DNA from: Chthoniobacter flavus Ellin428
Lineage (GTDB): Bacteria; Verrucomicrobiota; Verrucomicrobiia; Chthoniobacterales; Chthoniobacteraceae
Assembly (NCBI RefSeq): GCF_000173075.1
Contig: NZ_ABVL01000002.1
Span: forward strand, 545,692-609,691
DNA: 64,000 bases
Direction: 5' to 3'
Shown one piece after another: positions 8,222-17,381 of the stretch. A program made the position numbers and the translations under genes. How positions within the stretch are numbered: position 1 is the stretch's first letter; each line of letters begins with the position of its first letter. Under the pieces are notes generated by a model. It was not told where the DNA came from and searched no databases. It saw only the letters and a program-made list of their open reading frames with translations.

Positions 8222-9634
8222 TCACTTCCCCAGCTTCAGCAGCATGATGTCGTTGCTGCCCTTGCTCGTCAGTTTCGTTGAGCCGTAGGTCGTCTCGCCG
8301 TCAAATGCACCGGAAAGGAAAATGTTCCCCGCTTTGTCGCGAACGATGCAATAGCCCAAATTTCCCCGCGTTCCGCCGTCCGCGCGCAACCAGCGCAGGG
8401 CGCCGTTTTCATCGAACTTGGCGGCATAAATGTCGCGCACGCCCTTGGCCGTCATCATGGTGTCCCCCATCGTCACCGTGAATTGGAATTCGCCGGTCAC
8501 ATAGCTGTTCCCCGCCTCATCCGCCGCCACGCACAGCGCGTAGTTTACGCCCTTGCCATTGCCCGTGCGCACCCAACGGAATTTGCCGTCGCGATCCAGC
8601 TTCGCGGCGAAGAGATCGTATTCCTTTCCATTCGCCGGGTCTTTTCCGGTCGCCTGGAATTTCTGCCCACCGATCGCCAGCGTGTCCTTGAACATCCCAC
8701 ACACGCTCACCCCACCGTGCCCATCGAGAGCGACTGAAGTGAAAGCGGCGTTGGAAGAGCCATCGCCGCCGAAAGTCCACAACGCCTTGCCATTCGTGTC
8801 GTACTTCACTGCGTAGACGTCGCGGCCGCCTTTACCCGTCAGCGTGAGATCGCCAAACGTCTCCACCCCGGACGCGCCGCCCACCACTACCGCATTCCCC
8901 TCCGTATCCACGGCGAGGTGTTCGCCTGCGCTGCTACCGACACCGCCCGCCACCCGCAGCCACGCGAGCTCCCCGCTCGTCTTGAGCTTCGCCAGGAAGG
9001 CATGACCGCTCTTGCTGTTCTTCGTCGAGACGCCCATGAATTCGCAATCGCCGACCATCGCGCCCGTGAAGTAGCAATTGCCCGCCTTGTCCACACCGAT
9101 GCCGTGGCCGTAGTCGTAGCCCGCGCCGCCACCGGATTTCAACCACTGGATCTTTCCGGAGGCATCGTACTTGGCCACGAAAAGATCGTAGTCCCCACCG
9201 CGGTTCTCGAAGGCCAGCCCGTCGAACGTCGCATCCGTACTTAGACAATGACCAGTCACGAAGACATTGCCTTGCGCATCCACCGCCACACCATATCCGC
9301 GGTCGGTCTTACTCCCGCCGCCGGTGCGCGCCCACAGGCACTTTCCTGCGGGCGAATATTTCGCCACAAAGAAGTCGAGGTCTCCTTTGCTCTCGACCGT
9401 GAAATCGCCAAACGTCCCGGTCTTCGAGAACTCGCCCGTCATGTAGATATTCCCCTCGGCGTCCGTGGTCAGGCCGCGCGTCTTGTCCGCACCGACGCTT
9501 CCCGCTTGCTGGGCCCAAACAAAGTCCGGCGCTTTTTCCGGTAATTCGGCGGCTGACAAACCGCGCTCAATGGTGGAAACAAATAGGAATGCGAAGGCTA
9601 CGCGAAGGGAAACAAGGGGGTTCACGCAGGACAA
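8222..9634 (-). CDS. SBBP-type beta-propeller repeat protein, exported
   Basis: 470 aa with an N-terminal hydrophobic signal (about residues 1-29, ending LSAAE). The rest is seven to eight blades of about 50 residues with the recurring pattern D-x-x-GN-x-Y-x-TGEF...FVAKY...G...W. This is the SBBP (seven-bladed beta-propeller) repeat, seen for example as DAEGNIYMTGEF, DAQGNVFVTGHC, DKAGNCYFTGAM and DEAGNSYVTGEF. Such proteins are extracytoplasmic and have no known enzyme activity. It stands alone between convergent and divergent neighbours. Confidence 0.85.
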   Translation of the reverse strand: MSCVNPLVSLRVAFAFLFVSTIERGLSAAELPEKAPDFVWAQQAGSVGADKTRGLTTDAEGNIYMTGEFSKTGTFGDFTVESKGDLDFFVAKYSPAGKCLWARTGGGSKTDRGYGVAVDAQGNVFVTGHCLSTDATFDGLAFENRGGDYDLFVAKYDASGKIQWLKSGGGAGYDYGHGIGVDKAGNCYFTGAMVGDCEFMGVSTKNSKSGHAFLAKLKTSGELAWLRVAGGVGSSAGEHLAVDTEGNAVVVGGASGVETFGDLTLTGKGGRDVYAVKYDTNGKALWTFGGDGSSNAAFTSVALDGHGGVSVCGMFKDTLAIGGQKFQATGKDPANGKEYDLFAAKLDRDGKFRWVRTGNGKGVNYALCVAADEAGNSYVTGEFQFTVTMGDTMMTAKGVRDIYAAKFDENGALRWLRADGGTRGNLGYCIVRDKAGNIFLSGAFDGETTYGSTKLTSKGSNDIMLLKLGK

Positions 9635-9677
9635 AACCCGCTAGCGGATCATCGCTTAGGTTAAGTTCAACAAAGAC

Positions 9678-9717
9678 TTGCAGGGGCAAAATACGTAGGC
9701 ATAATACGTGCTATAAC
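9678..9717 (+). promoter_or_regulatory. Possible promoter with direct repeat, ahead of small membrane gene
   Basis: TTGCAG at 9678-9683 is spaced 16 nt from CATAAT at 9700-9705, resembling a sigma-70 promoter. ATACGT occurs twice, at 9691-9696 and 9704-9709, in the same orientation and 13 nt apart, which could be an operator. It lies a few bases ahead of the small gene at 9725. The call is weak. Confidence 0.25.
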
Positions 9718-9724
9718 TTTCAGA

Positions 9725-9952
9725 ATGACTGAGCTCACTGTAATTCTAGCCATCCTGTCAGTCCTCGGCCATGCCCTCGCCATTTTCTGGCCGCGCAAGC
9801 CATTGAAGGAGCGCCTGGATGAAAACGGCTTCCCCATTCTCTGGTGCAATAACGACGAGAAGCAGAAGAACGTTGCCTGCGTGTGGGACGACGTCACCGA
9901 GCATCCTGTCGTCGCGGCTCATGGCGACGTGGCGCACCGTCGCAGCGCCTGA
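9725..9952 (+). CDS. Small hypothetical membrane protein
   Basis: 75 aa. Residues 4-22 (LTVILAILSVLGHALAIFW) form a single membrane segment, followed by a basic stop (PRKPLKER) and a soluble tail of about 50 residues with WCNNDEKQKNVACVWDD. I do not recognise the family. A promoter-like sequence lies just upstream, and nothing on the other strand competes for the space. Whether it is translated is uncertain. Confidence 0.5.
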   Translation: MTELTVILAILSVLGHALAIFWPRKPLKERLDENGFPILWCNNDEKQKNVACVWDDVTEHPVVAAHGDVAHRRSA

Positions 9953-10060
9953 CTGGCATTTTCTCCGTTGACCGTTCGTTTTCCGCTTTTAAAAGCGGCA
10001 GTCTTTCGGCAATAGGGTGCATTCATGAGCGCGTCGCCGCGCGAATCTCATTCAAACCCT

Positions 10061-10432
10061 ATGAAATATCTTCCCCTCCTCTTCGCCGTCGTCATTGGTT
10101 GCACCGCCGTCCCCGTCACCACTTTTGCCAAGGACAGGAGGGACGATTGGGGCGACTACTCCAAGCACGTGAAGGAAGATGTAAAGGCGCTGGAGGATCA
10201 CTACGACCAAGTGAAGGCTCGCGTGAAAGATCAGGCCCAGGGCGACCGCCGCCTATGGTCTGGTCTGCACGACATCAAATCGAACATCGACGGCATCGTC
10301 GACGACCAAAAGAGTGGCCGTTACGAGGGCCTGCGCTCCCGCGTCCAGCAGGCCAACGACGATCTGAGTCGCCTGCAGGCTCAGATGGAGCACAATAACA
10401 ACCGCCGCGGCGGTTACTATCGGCGCGACTAA
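10061..10432 (+). CDS. Small exported hypothetical protein, charged and helical
   Basis: 123 aa from ATG 10061, chosen over an in-frame ATG at 10025 because it gives a normal signal peptide (MKYLPLLFAVVIGCTAVPVTTFA). The mature part is about 100 residues, very rich in D/K/R/Q, and probably a helical hairpin or coiled coil (VKEDVKALEDHYDQVKARVKD, LRSRVQQANDDLSRLQAQM), ending RRGGYYRRD. Small helical periplasmic proteins of this sort are common in Verrucomicrobia. No function can be assigned. Confidence 0.65.
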   Translation: MKYLPLLFAVVIGCTAVPVTTFAKDRRDDWGDYSKHVKEDVKALEDHYDQVKARVKDQAQGDRRLWSGLHDIKSNIDGIVDDQKSGRYEGLRSRVQQANDDLSRLQAQMEHNNNRRGGYYRRD

Positions 10433-10450
10433 GGCCGGATCGAACCCGTC

Positions 10451-10948
10451 TTACGCCTCGGCCGCCCGCTGGCGATTGAGCAGCACCTTGCACGCGCTCT
10501 TGATGCGCGTGAGGATGTAATAGACTGTCTGCGAACGGATGCGGACGAGGTGGCCGCCGACGATCTTCGGAACGAAGTCCGCCGGCAGTTCCAGAATCTC
10601 GGGAATCTGCAAGCCATCGAGCCCCTTGCAGAGGATCGAGGTCATCGCCTTGGTCAGCGTCTGCACCTGCGGCCCGAGCGTGATCCGGAAGTGCGCCCGC
10701 TTCTCCGCGTCCAGGCGCAGGAACACGCCTACCGTATCCGTACACTCTTCATCCTTGCGCACGTCCTCGAGGTCGAAGGTCTCGCCCTCTTTCGGTTCAT
10801 GCTTTTTCGCCTGCTCGGAATACGCGATGAGATTCTCCCGCTTTTCCTCCTCCGGCAACGTCTCGAAGAGATGGATGATCGAGGCCAGCTTGCCCGGATA
10901 ATGCGATTCGGGCGAATCCTCGGTCGGTTCGTGACTGCCTGAGCTCAT
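10451..10948 (-). CDS. SufE family protein (Fe-S / sulfur-transfer partner)
   Basis: 165 aa. It matches the actinobacterial-type SufE-like family: LFETLPEEEKRENLIAYSEQ (helical start), the conserved cysteine in RKDEECTDTVGVFLRLD (equivalent to the sulfur-accepting Cys of SufE), then LTKAMTSILCKGLDGL, PADFV and a C-terminal RSQTVYYILTRIK. SufE accepts persulfide sulfur from a cysteine desulfurase and enhances it. The sulfurtransferase gene lies 4 bp upstream on the same strand. The pair recalls the adjacent SufE-like and SseA genes of mycobacteria, so this protein may accept sulfur from the sulfurtransferase. Confidence 0.82.
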   Translation of the reverse strand: MSSGSHEPTEDSPESHYPGKLASIIHLFETLPEEEKRENLIAYSEQAKKHEPKEGETFDLEDVRKDEECTDTVGVFLRLDAEKRAHFRITLGPQVQTLTKAMTSILCKGLDGLQIPEILELPADFVPKIVGGHLVRIRSQTVYYILTRIKSACKVLLNRQRAAEA

Positions 10949-10952
10949 GGAG

Positions 10953-11819
10953 TTAGTTGCTCCGCTCGATGGGGGCGCGCACCTTGTTGCCCCACTCCGT
11001 CCAGGAGCCGTCGTAGTTGCGCACCTTCTCGTAGCCGAGCAGATAGGTGAGCACAAACCACGTGTGGCTGCTGCGTTCGCCGATCCGGCAATACGCGACG
11101 ATGTCCTCGCCGGGATGCAGGTTGCAGCCTTCGGTGTAAATCTTGCGCAGTTCGTCGGCTGACTTGAAGGTCGCGTCCTCCTTCGCCGCTGTCTTCCACG
11201 GCACGCTCTTCGCACCGGGAATGTGGCCGCCGCGCAGCACGCCTTCCTGCGGATACTCCGGCATGTGCGTGACCTCGCCCTTGAACTCGCCCGGCGAGCG
11301 CACGTCGATGAGCGGCTTCTTCTCCTGGCTCTGCGCGAGGGCGTCTTCGTAAAACGCGCGGATCTCCTTGTCGAGACGCTTCGCCGGCACGGGATAATTC
11401 GTCGCCGGATACTTCGGCTTTTCCTTGGTCAAAGACTTGTCTTCCTTCACCCACTTATCGCGGCCGCCGTCCAGGATCTTCACCTTGGTGTGGCCGAAAA
11501 GGCGGAACGCCCACAGGGCATAGCACGACCACCAATTCGACTTGTCGCCGTAGAAAATGACCGTCGTGTCGGGTCCAATGCCATTTTTCGAGCACAGCTC
11601 GGCAAACGCCTCCGGCGAGATGTAGTCGCGGACCAGCGCATCTTGCAGATCCTGGCGCCAGTCGATATGCACCGCGCCGGGAATGTGTCCGGTATCATAA
11701 AGCAACACGTCCTCGTTGCTCTCGACGATACGCGTGTTCGGCTCGTTCAAGTGCGCAGCCAACCAATCGGTGCTCACTAGCGCCTCGGGGTGGGCATATT
11801 GGGATGTAGAATCGCTCAT
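10953..11819 (-). CDS. Two-domain sulfurtransferase (rhodanese, SseA/CysA type)
   Basis: 288 aa with two rhodanese domains. The N-terminal inactive domain (about 10-130) has [16 protein letters not shown]. The C-terminal active domain (about 150-280) has [24 protein letters not shown] and the active-site loop [15 protein letters not shown]. The CRxGxRS loop is that of thiosulfate rather than 3-mercaptopyruvate sulfurtransferases. The reaction moves sulfane sulfur to cyanide or another thiophile via a Cys persulfide. It is placed directly before the SufE-like gene, probably co-transcribed. Confidence 0.9.
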   Translation of the reverse strand: MSDSTSQYAHPEALVSTDWLAAHLNEPNTRIVESNEDVLLYDTGHIPGAVHIDWRQDLQDALVRDYISPEAFAELCSKNGIGPDTTVIFYGDKSNWWSCYALWAFRLFGHTKVKILDGGRDKWVKEDKSLTKEKPKYPATNYPVPAKRLDKEIRAFYEDALAQSQEKKPLIDVRSPGEFKGEVTHMPEYPQEGVLRGGHIPGAKSVPWKTAAKEDATFKSADELRKIYTEGCNLHPGEDIVAYCRIGERSSHTWFVLTYLLGYEKVRNYDGSWTEWGNKVRAPIERSN

Positions 11820-11888
11820 AGGTCTATCAAAACTAGTGGCAACCCGGCGTCATGCTCAAGCGGGTTTGCTGTCATACTCTGCCTGGCC

Positions 11889-12620
11889 TCAAGCTCCAAA
11901 CACCCGCGCGATCTCCTGCTGCATCCCTTCCGCGGCGGCCTTGGGATCGGGAGCATTACGGATGGGACGCCCGACCACGATATAATCCGCACCGGCGCGG
12001 AAAGCCTGCTCCACGGTCATCGTGCGCTTCTGGTCGTCGCTGCCTTTCTCCGATTCTGCACGAATGCCCGGGGTAATGAGGATCGGCTGATCGCCCAGTT
12101 CGCGACGCAACCGGGTCGCTTCCTGTCCAGAGGCAATGAGTCCATCGATTCCGGATTCGATCGCTACACGCGCCCGCTGCAACACGAGGTCCTCCACCGC
12201 TCCGCTCCAGCCCATCTCCCGGACCTCGTTTTCATCCACGCTGGTAAGCACCGTTACGGCCAGCAGGCGCAACGAGCCTTTCACCGGCACTACCGCACGA
12301 TAAACGCCGCTGGTCCCATGCAGCGTGCAAAAATCCGCGCCGTGACGGACAAGATTCGCCATCGCCCCTTTCACCGTCGCCGGCACGTCGGAAAATTTCA
12401 GGTCCGCGAAGACCTTCTTCCCCCGCGCCTTCAATTCCGCGAGCAGCGTGAAGTATTCGCCGCTCATGCAGAACTCGAGGCCGATCTTGTAAAACGTCAC
12501 GACATCGCCCAGGCGGTCGACCCAGGCCCGCGCCTCGGCCAGGGTGGGCACATCGAGAGCGAAGATCAGGCGGTCGCGCGGATCGATCGGTTTCTTGGAA
12601 AGCAGGGAATCGGTGGACAT
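11889..12620 (-). CDS. pyrF: Orotidine 5'-phosphate decarboxylase
   Basis: 243 aa, the normal length. PyrF motifs are LIFALDVPTLAEA (N-terminal strand with the catalytic-region Asp), FYKIGLEF (substrate lysine), VFADLKFSDVPATVKGA (the D-x-K-x-x-D catalytic signature), ITPGIRAE and the C-terminal phosphate loop GADYIVVGRPI. It makes UMP from OMP, the last step of de novo pyrimidine synthesis. It is an isolated gene here, 36 bp upstream of the glycosyltransferase gene on the same strand. Confidence 0.95.
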   Translation of the reverse strand: MSTDSLLSKKPIDPRDRLIFALDVPTLAEARAWVDRLGDVVTFYKIGLEFCMSGEYFTLLAELKARGKKVFADLKFSDVPATVKGAMANLVRHGADFCTLHGTSGVYRAVVPVKGSLRLLAVTVLTSVDENEVREMGWSGAVEDLVLQRARVAIESGIDGLIASGQEATRLRRELGDQPILITPGIRAESEKGSDDQKRTMTVEQAFRAGADYIVVGRPIRNAPDPKAAAEGMQQEIARVFGA

Positions 12621-12656
12621 GTCGATCGGTCTTTTTCGGTCAATCCCGCTCCAGGC

Positions 12657-14834
12657 TCAACGCCGAACTTCACCCTCGCACCATTCCCGCCACATCGCAC
12701 GAAAGGCGTTTTCGATGCCGCGAGCGAATCGCGCTCCATCCATCAGGACCGAGGCCTCCATGCGCGGGCGCAACGTCTTCCGCAGTTCCGCGAGGCGGGG
12801 GACATCTCCTGCCAATCCGGCGGCGATCTTCACATACTCCTCCTCCGAAAAGGCCACCAACTCCCGCAACCCGAGATTCGACAACTGGCTTAATCCACCG
12901 CGCGAGACGACCGCCTCCCCCGCCCGGCTCACCACGGGCACCCCCATCCACAGCGCGTCGAGGCTGGTCGTGTGTCCATTATAGGGAAAGGGATCCAGCA
13001 TCACGTCCACACGATGGTATCGCTCCAGGTATTCCCGCCGCGGACCTTCCGCGACAAACTCGATCCGTTGCTCTCGCACGCCTTCCGCGCGCATGATCTC
13101 CAACACCCGCTCGCGATGACTCCCCGGAGGGCTGAGCAACAGGAGACGCGAGTCCGCCACCGCCGCCAGCACCCGTGCCCAGAGCTTGAGCAGGGGCTCG
13201 TTGATCTTGGTGTAGTTGTTCAAGCTCGCAAACGTCACCCGGCCCGTTTCCGCCGCCGGCAATGCGTTCACCGGCACCTCCATCCCACAAGGATCGTAAC
13301 ACCAAAAGCTGTCGATCAAATAGACGCGCTCCCACGATCCTGCGTTCTTTTCCACGCCACCCTCGAGATATGCATCGCTGATCCGGCAACGAATCGCGTC
13401 CACCCCGGCGCTTCCCGGGTAACCGGCAAAACTCACCTGCACCGGCGCCGGTTCGCGCGCGAAGACCGGCAAACGATTCCCCGCCGTGTGCAGCGCGAGA
13501 TCGACGAGGATGTCCACTTCGTCCTGCCGGATCATCTCCGCCACGCGCTCGTCCGATTCGCGGGAGATCTCACGCCATTGGTCCGCGAGGCCGCGGAACT
13601 CCGCCGTTCGTTCGTCGGGATGAAGGACCTCGGAATAGCAAATGACTTCAAAGTCCTCGTGATTCCGATTTCGGAACAACGGCAGCAAGTTTCTCCCCAG
13701 GGTGTGATCGCGCAAATCCGGCGACACATAGCCGATGCGTAACCGTCGGCCGCCATTCCGATCGTTCGCATGGGCCCGCACGGACGGCGTCACCGGGTCG
13801 CTGAACCGGCGGTTCCAGCGACGATGCTCCTCGGCGATCTCGTGCGCACCCACCCCGGGCAGATAGTGCAGCAACGAAATCAGGTTGCTGAATACGCCCG
13901 CACTGGCACCCGGACATTCCGCCGCGCGACGAAAAGCGGCCAGCGCCTCGTCACCACGCCCCTGCGCTTTGCAGGCATTACCGAGATTGTTGTGTGCCTC
14001 CATGTAATCCGGCCGGAGCTCGATGGCACGGTGGTAGGCCGCCCGCGCTTCATCCAATCGGCCGGCACCGCGCAAGGCATTGCCCAAATTGTAATGCGCC
14101 TCCACATAGTCCGACTGCAAGGCGAGCGCCTGACGCAGCGCCGCCATGGCCGCGTCCCAATCCCCTCGATCGACCAGCGCCGCTCCGAGATTGTGATGAG
14201 CTTGCGCAAACTGCGGATCGATCTCGATGGCCCGCCGATACGCCGCGATCGCTTCATCCAGCTTCTCTTGCTGAGTCAACACGACCCCGAGATCGAACCA
14301 CGAATCCGCGGCATCCGGCCGGCGCCGCAAGACCAGCCGATAATGCGCGTTTGCTTCATCAAGGCGCCCCTGCTCCGCCAGGCACGCCGCTAGATTGCGA
14401 TGCGCGTCCAGGTGATCGGGCAGCAAGTGGATGCCTTGGCGAAGCGCTTCGATCGCCTCCCCGATCTGCCCGTTCTGCCGGAGTGCCAGGCCCAAATTGG
14501 CATAGGCCGCGCCGAATTGAGGATTGTGCCGCAGCGCAGCTCGATACGCTTCGATGGCCTCAGCGAATCGCCCCAGCGCCCGGTACGCTTCGCCCAAATT
14601 GGACCAGGCCGAAGCACTCACCAATCCCAGTTCGAGCGCCCGGCGAATCCAATTCACCGCCTCGCTCTCCCGCTCGCATTGATGGGCAATGACCCCGAGC
14701 AAATGATGCACCTCCGCATGATTCGGATCGACCGTGAGAATCTGCCGGTAAATTCCTTCCGCCTCCCGCAACTGTCCTGCTTCATGATGCTGGATGGCCA
14801 GCTTAAGCGCTTGAGGAATCGTCACTGGGGGCAT
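12657..14834 (-). CDS. TPR protein with O-GlcNAc-transferase-like (GT41) domain
   Basis: 725 aa from ATG 14834 (MPPVTIPQALKLA); the longer open frame lacks support upstream. Residues 10 to about 390 are roughly eleven tetratricopeptide repeats (pattern A-x-x-NLG...G...EA...YR-A-x-x-P). Residues about 400-715 are a Glyco_transf_41 (SPINDLY/OGT-like) domain: RRLRIGYVSPDLRDH, DILVDLALHTAGNRL, PVQVSFAGYPGSAGVDAIRCRI, ASLNNYTKI, DVMLDPFPYNGHTTSLDALWMGVPVV. It would transfer a sugar from a nucleotide sugar, perhaps to proteins; the acceptor is unknown. Bacterial homologues are often in glycosylation loci, but none is visible around it. Confidence 0.9.
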   Translation of the reverse strand: MPPVTIPQALKLAIQHHEAGQLREAEGIYRQILTVDPNHAEVHHLLGVIAHQCERESEAVNWIRRALELGLVSASAWSNLGEAYRALGRFAEAIEAYRAALRHNPQFGAAYANLGLALRQNGQIGEAIEALRQGIHLLPDHLDAHRNLAACLAEQGRLDEANAHYRLVLRRRPDAADSWFDLGVVLTQQEKLDEAIAAYRRAIEIDPQFAQAHHNLGAALVDRGDWDAAMAALRQALALQSDYVEAHYNLGNALRGAGRLDEARAAYHRAIELRPDYMEAHNNLGNACKAQGRGDEALAAFRRAAECPGASAGVFSNLISLLHYLPGVGAHEIAEEHRRWNRRFSDPVTPSVRAHANDRNGGRRLRIGYVSPDLRDHTLGRNLLPLFRNRNHEDFEVICYSEVLHPDERTAEFRGLADQWREISRESDERVAEMIRQDEVDILVDLALHTAGNRLPVFAREPAPVQVSFAGYPGSAGVDAIRCRISDAYLEGGVEKNAGSWERVYLIDSFWCYDPCGMEVPVNALPAAETGRVTFASLNNYTKINEPLLKLWARVLAAVADSRLLLLSPPGSHRERVLEIMRAEGVREQRIEFVAEGPRREYLERYHRVDVMLDPFPYNGHTTSLDALWMGVPVVSRAGEAVVSRGGLSQLSNLGLRELVAFSEEEYVKIAAGLAGDVPRLAELRKTLRPRMEASVLMDGARFARGIENAFRAMWREWCEGEVRR

Positions 14835-14985
14835 GTTGCTGCGGCCCGTTGTCGGCGATTCACCGCGACCGCTCAACGCAGAACTTCCGTCGTGACCGCC
14901 AATCCTCCTTTGACACCCGCCGAGCCGCCTGCTCCCTTCCAGCGATGGTCCATCGACCGGTGCCAACCGTCCACTTCAACGAGAA

Positions 14986-15405
14986 ATGACCAGCGTCACC
15001 GAACTTCCCTTCAATCGCTTCGTCGGCCTTCAAAGCGCTGCGGCGCAACCGCAACTCCTGCAGCTACCGGCCAGTCCTAGTTACCTCAATCACCTCGGCA
15101 CCGTCCACGCCAGCGCCCTGCTGGCGCTTGCCGAAGCATCCAGCGGCGAATTTCTCCTCCGCCATTTTGGCGGCAGCGACAGCCTCGTCCCGGTAGTCCG
15201 CCACATTGATGCCAAATTTCGCAAGCCGGCCAACGGCGCGGTTACATCCATTGCGAGCGCGACACCGGAAGCGCTTGCCGAACTGGAAACCGCTCTCGCC
15301 GCCAAAGGCCGAGGTCTCCTGGCCATCGCCGTGGAACTCCACGATGAGTCCGGCACACATGTCTTGAGCGCCACCATCGAGTGGTTCCTCCAGCGACGCC
15401 GCTAA
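14986..15405 (+). CDS. Hot-dog fold thioesterase-like protein
   Basis: 139 aa. NHLGTVHASALLALAEASSG, followed by VVRHIDAKFRKPANG and a final strand VLSATIEWFLQRR, fits the hot-dog thioesterase fold (PaaI / DUF4442 type); the N-H-x-x-T-x-H-A segment starts the central helix. The substrate would be an acyl-CoA or acyl-ACP, not defined. It is transcribed away from the glycosyltransferase gene and overlaps the stop of the converging ATPase gene by four bases. Confidence 0.75.
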   Translation: MTSVTELPFNRFVGLQSAAAQPQLLQLPASPSYLNHLGTVHASALLALAEASSGEFLLRHFGGSDSLVPVVRHIDAKFRKPANGAVTSIASATPEALAELETALAAKGRGLLAIAVELHDESGTHVLSATIEWFLQRRR

Positions 15406-17075
15406 ACAATCGCGCTCGGCTTTGGCTTGGAGGATTTCTCGCCCGCGCGGAAGGGCGCGACTTTGACCACGTTTTCAGGATCGTGGTCGATCAGTTGCAG
15501 CCAGTCCTCGGTGAGATCGCCCGGCGGGAAGATATCGTTCTCGAGATATTCGGCATCGAGCGAGGCGCGCAGGTCGTCGAGGCTGATGCCTTCTTCCTGC
15601 CCGCTGGCGATAGCCCGCTTGATGGCCAGGCCCTTCGCCCGCTCGACGATGCTCGCGATGATCGCCCCGCTGACGAGGTCGCCGCGGAAAAGCGTCTCCT
15701 TCTTGCCCGAGCGCAGCGTGATGCTGAGGAACCGATTCTCATCGCGATGGCCGAATTGCAGGTCGATGATCTTGTCGATCAACAGATCGACCGCTTCCGG
15801 AACGCCGCCCGCTTCGCGCACCAGCGCGGGATCGTACGGGAGATTCGGCGCGAGATAGATGTGATAGATCTCGCGGGCGCCTTCGCGCGTCGGCCGGGCG
15901 ACCTTGATTTTGCGGTCGATGCGACCGGGACGCAGGATCGCCGGGTCGATGAGATCGGCGCGGTTGCTGGCCAGGATGATCACCACCTCGGCGAGCGATT
16001 CGATGCCGTCCATCTCCGTGCAGAACATGGGCACGAGCGTGGAGAGAATGTTCGAGTAGCGCGAGGCCCGCCGCGTTCCCAGAATGCTCTCCGCTTCATC
16101 GATGAAGAGAAAAGGCAGATAACCCTCGCGGCGCTTTTCACGCGCGGTAGCGAAGATCTCGCGCACGATGCGTTCGCTTTCGCCGACCCACATGTTGAGG
16201 ATCTCCGGCCCCTTGATGTGCATGAAGTATTCACGCATCTCCTCGCCGGTCTGCTGCTTGAGCTGTTGGGTGAGATTGTAAGCCGTGGCCTTGCCGATGA
16301 GCGTCTTGCCGCAACCCGGCGGGCCATGCAGCAGAAAACCTTTCGGCGTGGAATGCTGGAACCGCTTGAACAAATCGGGATGCAGCAGCGGCAATTCGAT
16401 GGCATCGCGGATCGCTTCCAACGCTTCCTTTTGACCGCCCACTTTTTCCCACGGCAATTCGGGCACGCTATCCAGATAGTATTCATCGCTGTGCGGCCGG
16501 GCGAGCACCTCGATGGCGATTTTGTAATTCGGATCGGTGCGCACTTCGTCGCCCGCCTTGAGCTTTTCCTTGAGCAGCAAGTCGCCCCGCTGGAGGACCA
16601 GCGATTGCACCCCATGCTCCGTGCCCACGCGAAGACGATCGGGTCCGAGGACTTCGCTGATCTTCACGACCGGGCCGCTGCGATCAAAACCGAGATCGCC
16701 GACGATGACGTAAGCTTCATTCACGAGCACCCGCGTCCCGCGACGCAGCGACTCGATCGGCACGCGCGGGTCGACGTTGCAATAGTAGTCGCTGCCGCCC
16801 ACCACGATCTGCGCCGTTTCGCGGTTCGGCGCTCCGAGAAAGGTGCCGATGCGATTGGCCGGCGACGTGACCTTCTTGATGATCGCGTCCATTTTCTCGA
16901 TCGCCTGGCGCGCGTCGGCCATCGTGTCCTGCAATTCACCAATTTCGACCCGGAGGTCGATGAGTTCGCCACGCACGACATCACCCGGCGGAATGGAGGA
17001 GATGATGCGGTCGAGACGTTCCAGCGGAGAAAGCGCTTCTCCATGCGGGCTGAAGTCGAATGATTCTTCGTCCAT
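15402..17075 (-). CDS. Proteasome-associated ATPase (Mpa/ARC-like AAA protein)
   Basis: 557 aa from ATG 17075. The full architecture of the actinobacterial proteasomal ATPase is visible: an N-terminal coiled coil (about 15-70), an interdomain with tandem OB folds (about 75-195; VDPRVPIESLRRGTRVLVNEA, LRVGTEHGVQ), then the AAA module with Walker A GPPGCGKT (251-258), pore-region IKGPEILNMWVGESE, Walker B FLFIDEAES (about 323-330) and LRPGRID. The downstream segment DENRFLSITLRSGKKE...SGAIIASIVERAKG matches Mpa closely. The C terminus ends SAIV and lacks the penultimate tyrosine (HbYX/GQYL) used to open the 20S gate. No proteasome, Pup or ligase gene lies nearby. It would unfold proteins for an unknown protease or act as a chaperone. 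Confidence 0.88.
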   Translation of the reverse strand: MDEESFDFSPHGEALSPLERLDRIISSIPPGDVVRGELIDLRVEIGELQDTMADARQAIEKMDAIIKKVTSPANRIGTFLGAPNRETAQIVVGGSDYYCNVDPRVPIESLRRGTRVLVNEAYVIVGDLGFDRSGPVVKISEVLGPDRLRVGTEHGVQSLVLQRGDLLLKEKLKAGDEVRTDPNYKIAIEVLARPHSDEYYLDSVPELPWEKVGGQKEALEAIRDAIELPLLHPDLFKRFQHSTPKGFLLHGPPGCGKTLIGKATAYNLTQQLKQQTGEEMREYFMHIKGPEILNMWVGESERIVREIFATAREKRREGYLPFLFIDEAESILGTRRASRYSNILSTLVPMFCTEMDGIESLAEVVIILASNRADLIDPAILRPGRIDRKIKVARPTREGAREIYHIYLAPNLPYDPALVREAGGVPEAVDLLIDKIIDLQFGHRDENRFLSITLRSGKKETLFRGDLVSGAIIASIVERAKGLAIKRAIASGQEEGISLDDLRASLDAEYLENDIFPPGDLTEDWLQLIDHDPENVVKVAPFRAGEKSSKPKPSAIV

Positions 17076-17316
17076 CGTTGAGAGTTTTTCGATTATACTG
17101 CTGCACACGCCGTGCCGCAAATCGCCTGTGCAATTTCGCGCCGTTTTCTTCAGGTGCGTCGTGTGGAATAGAAAACGCGCTTGTAGGGCGGCGATCTTCG
17201 CCCCCACGCGTGGACACATGGTCCGCGTGCGGCCGGACGGCGGTCAGGATGGCCGCCCGACAACTCGCGCTCTCTGCCAGTGGGCTAACCGGCGGTTCCC
17301 AATCCGTCAACCACCG

Positions 17317-17350
17317 CAAAAAAGCGGGCGCGGCCGAAGCCGCGCCCGCT
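17317..17350 (-). terminator. Rho-independent terminator of the 17382-18014 gene
   Basis: A perfect 12-bp stem (AGCGGGCGCGGC at 17323-17334 with GCCGCGCCCGCT at 17339-17350) and a 4-nt loop, followed on the minus strand by a T-run (A-run 17318-17323). It starts about 30 nt beyond the stop at 17382. Confidence 0.9.
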
Positions 17351-17381
17351 GGAAATGCACCACCGAGATGGTGGAGAAGTC

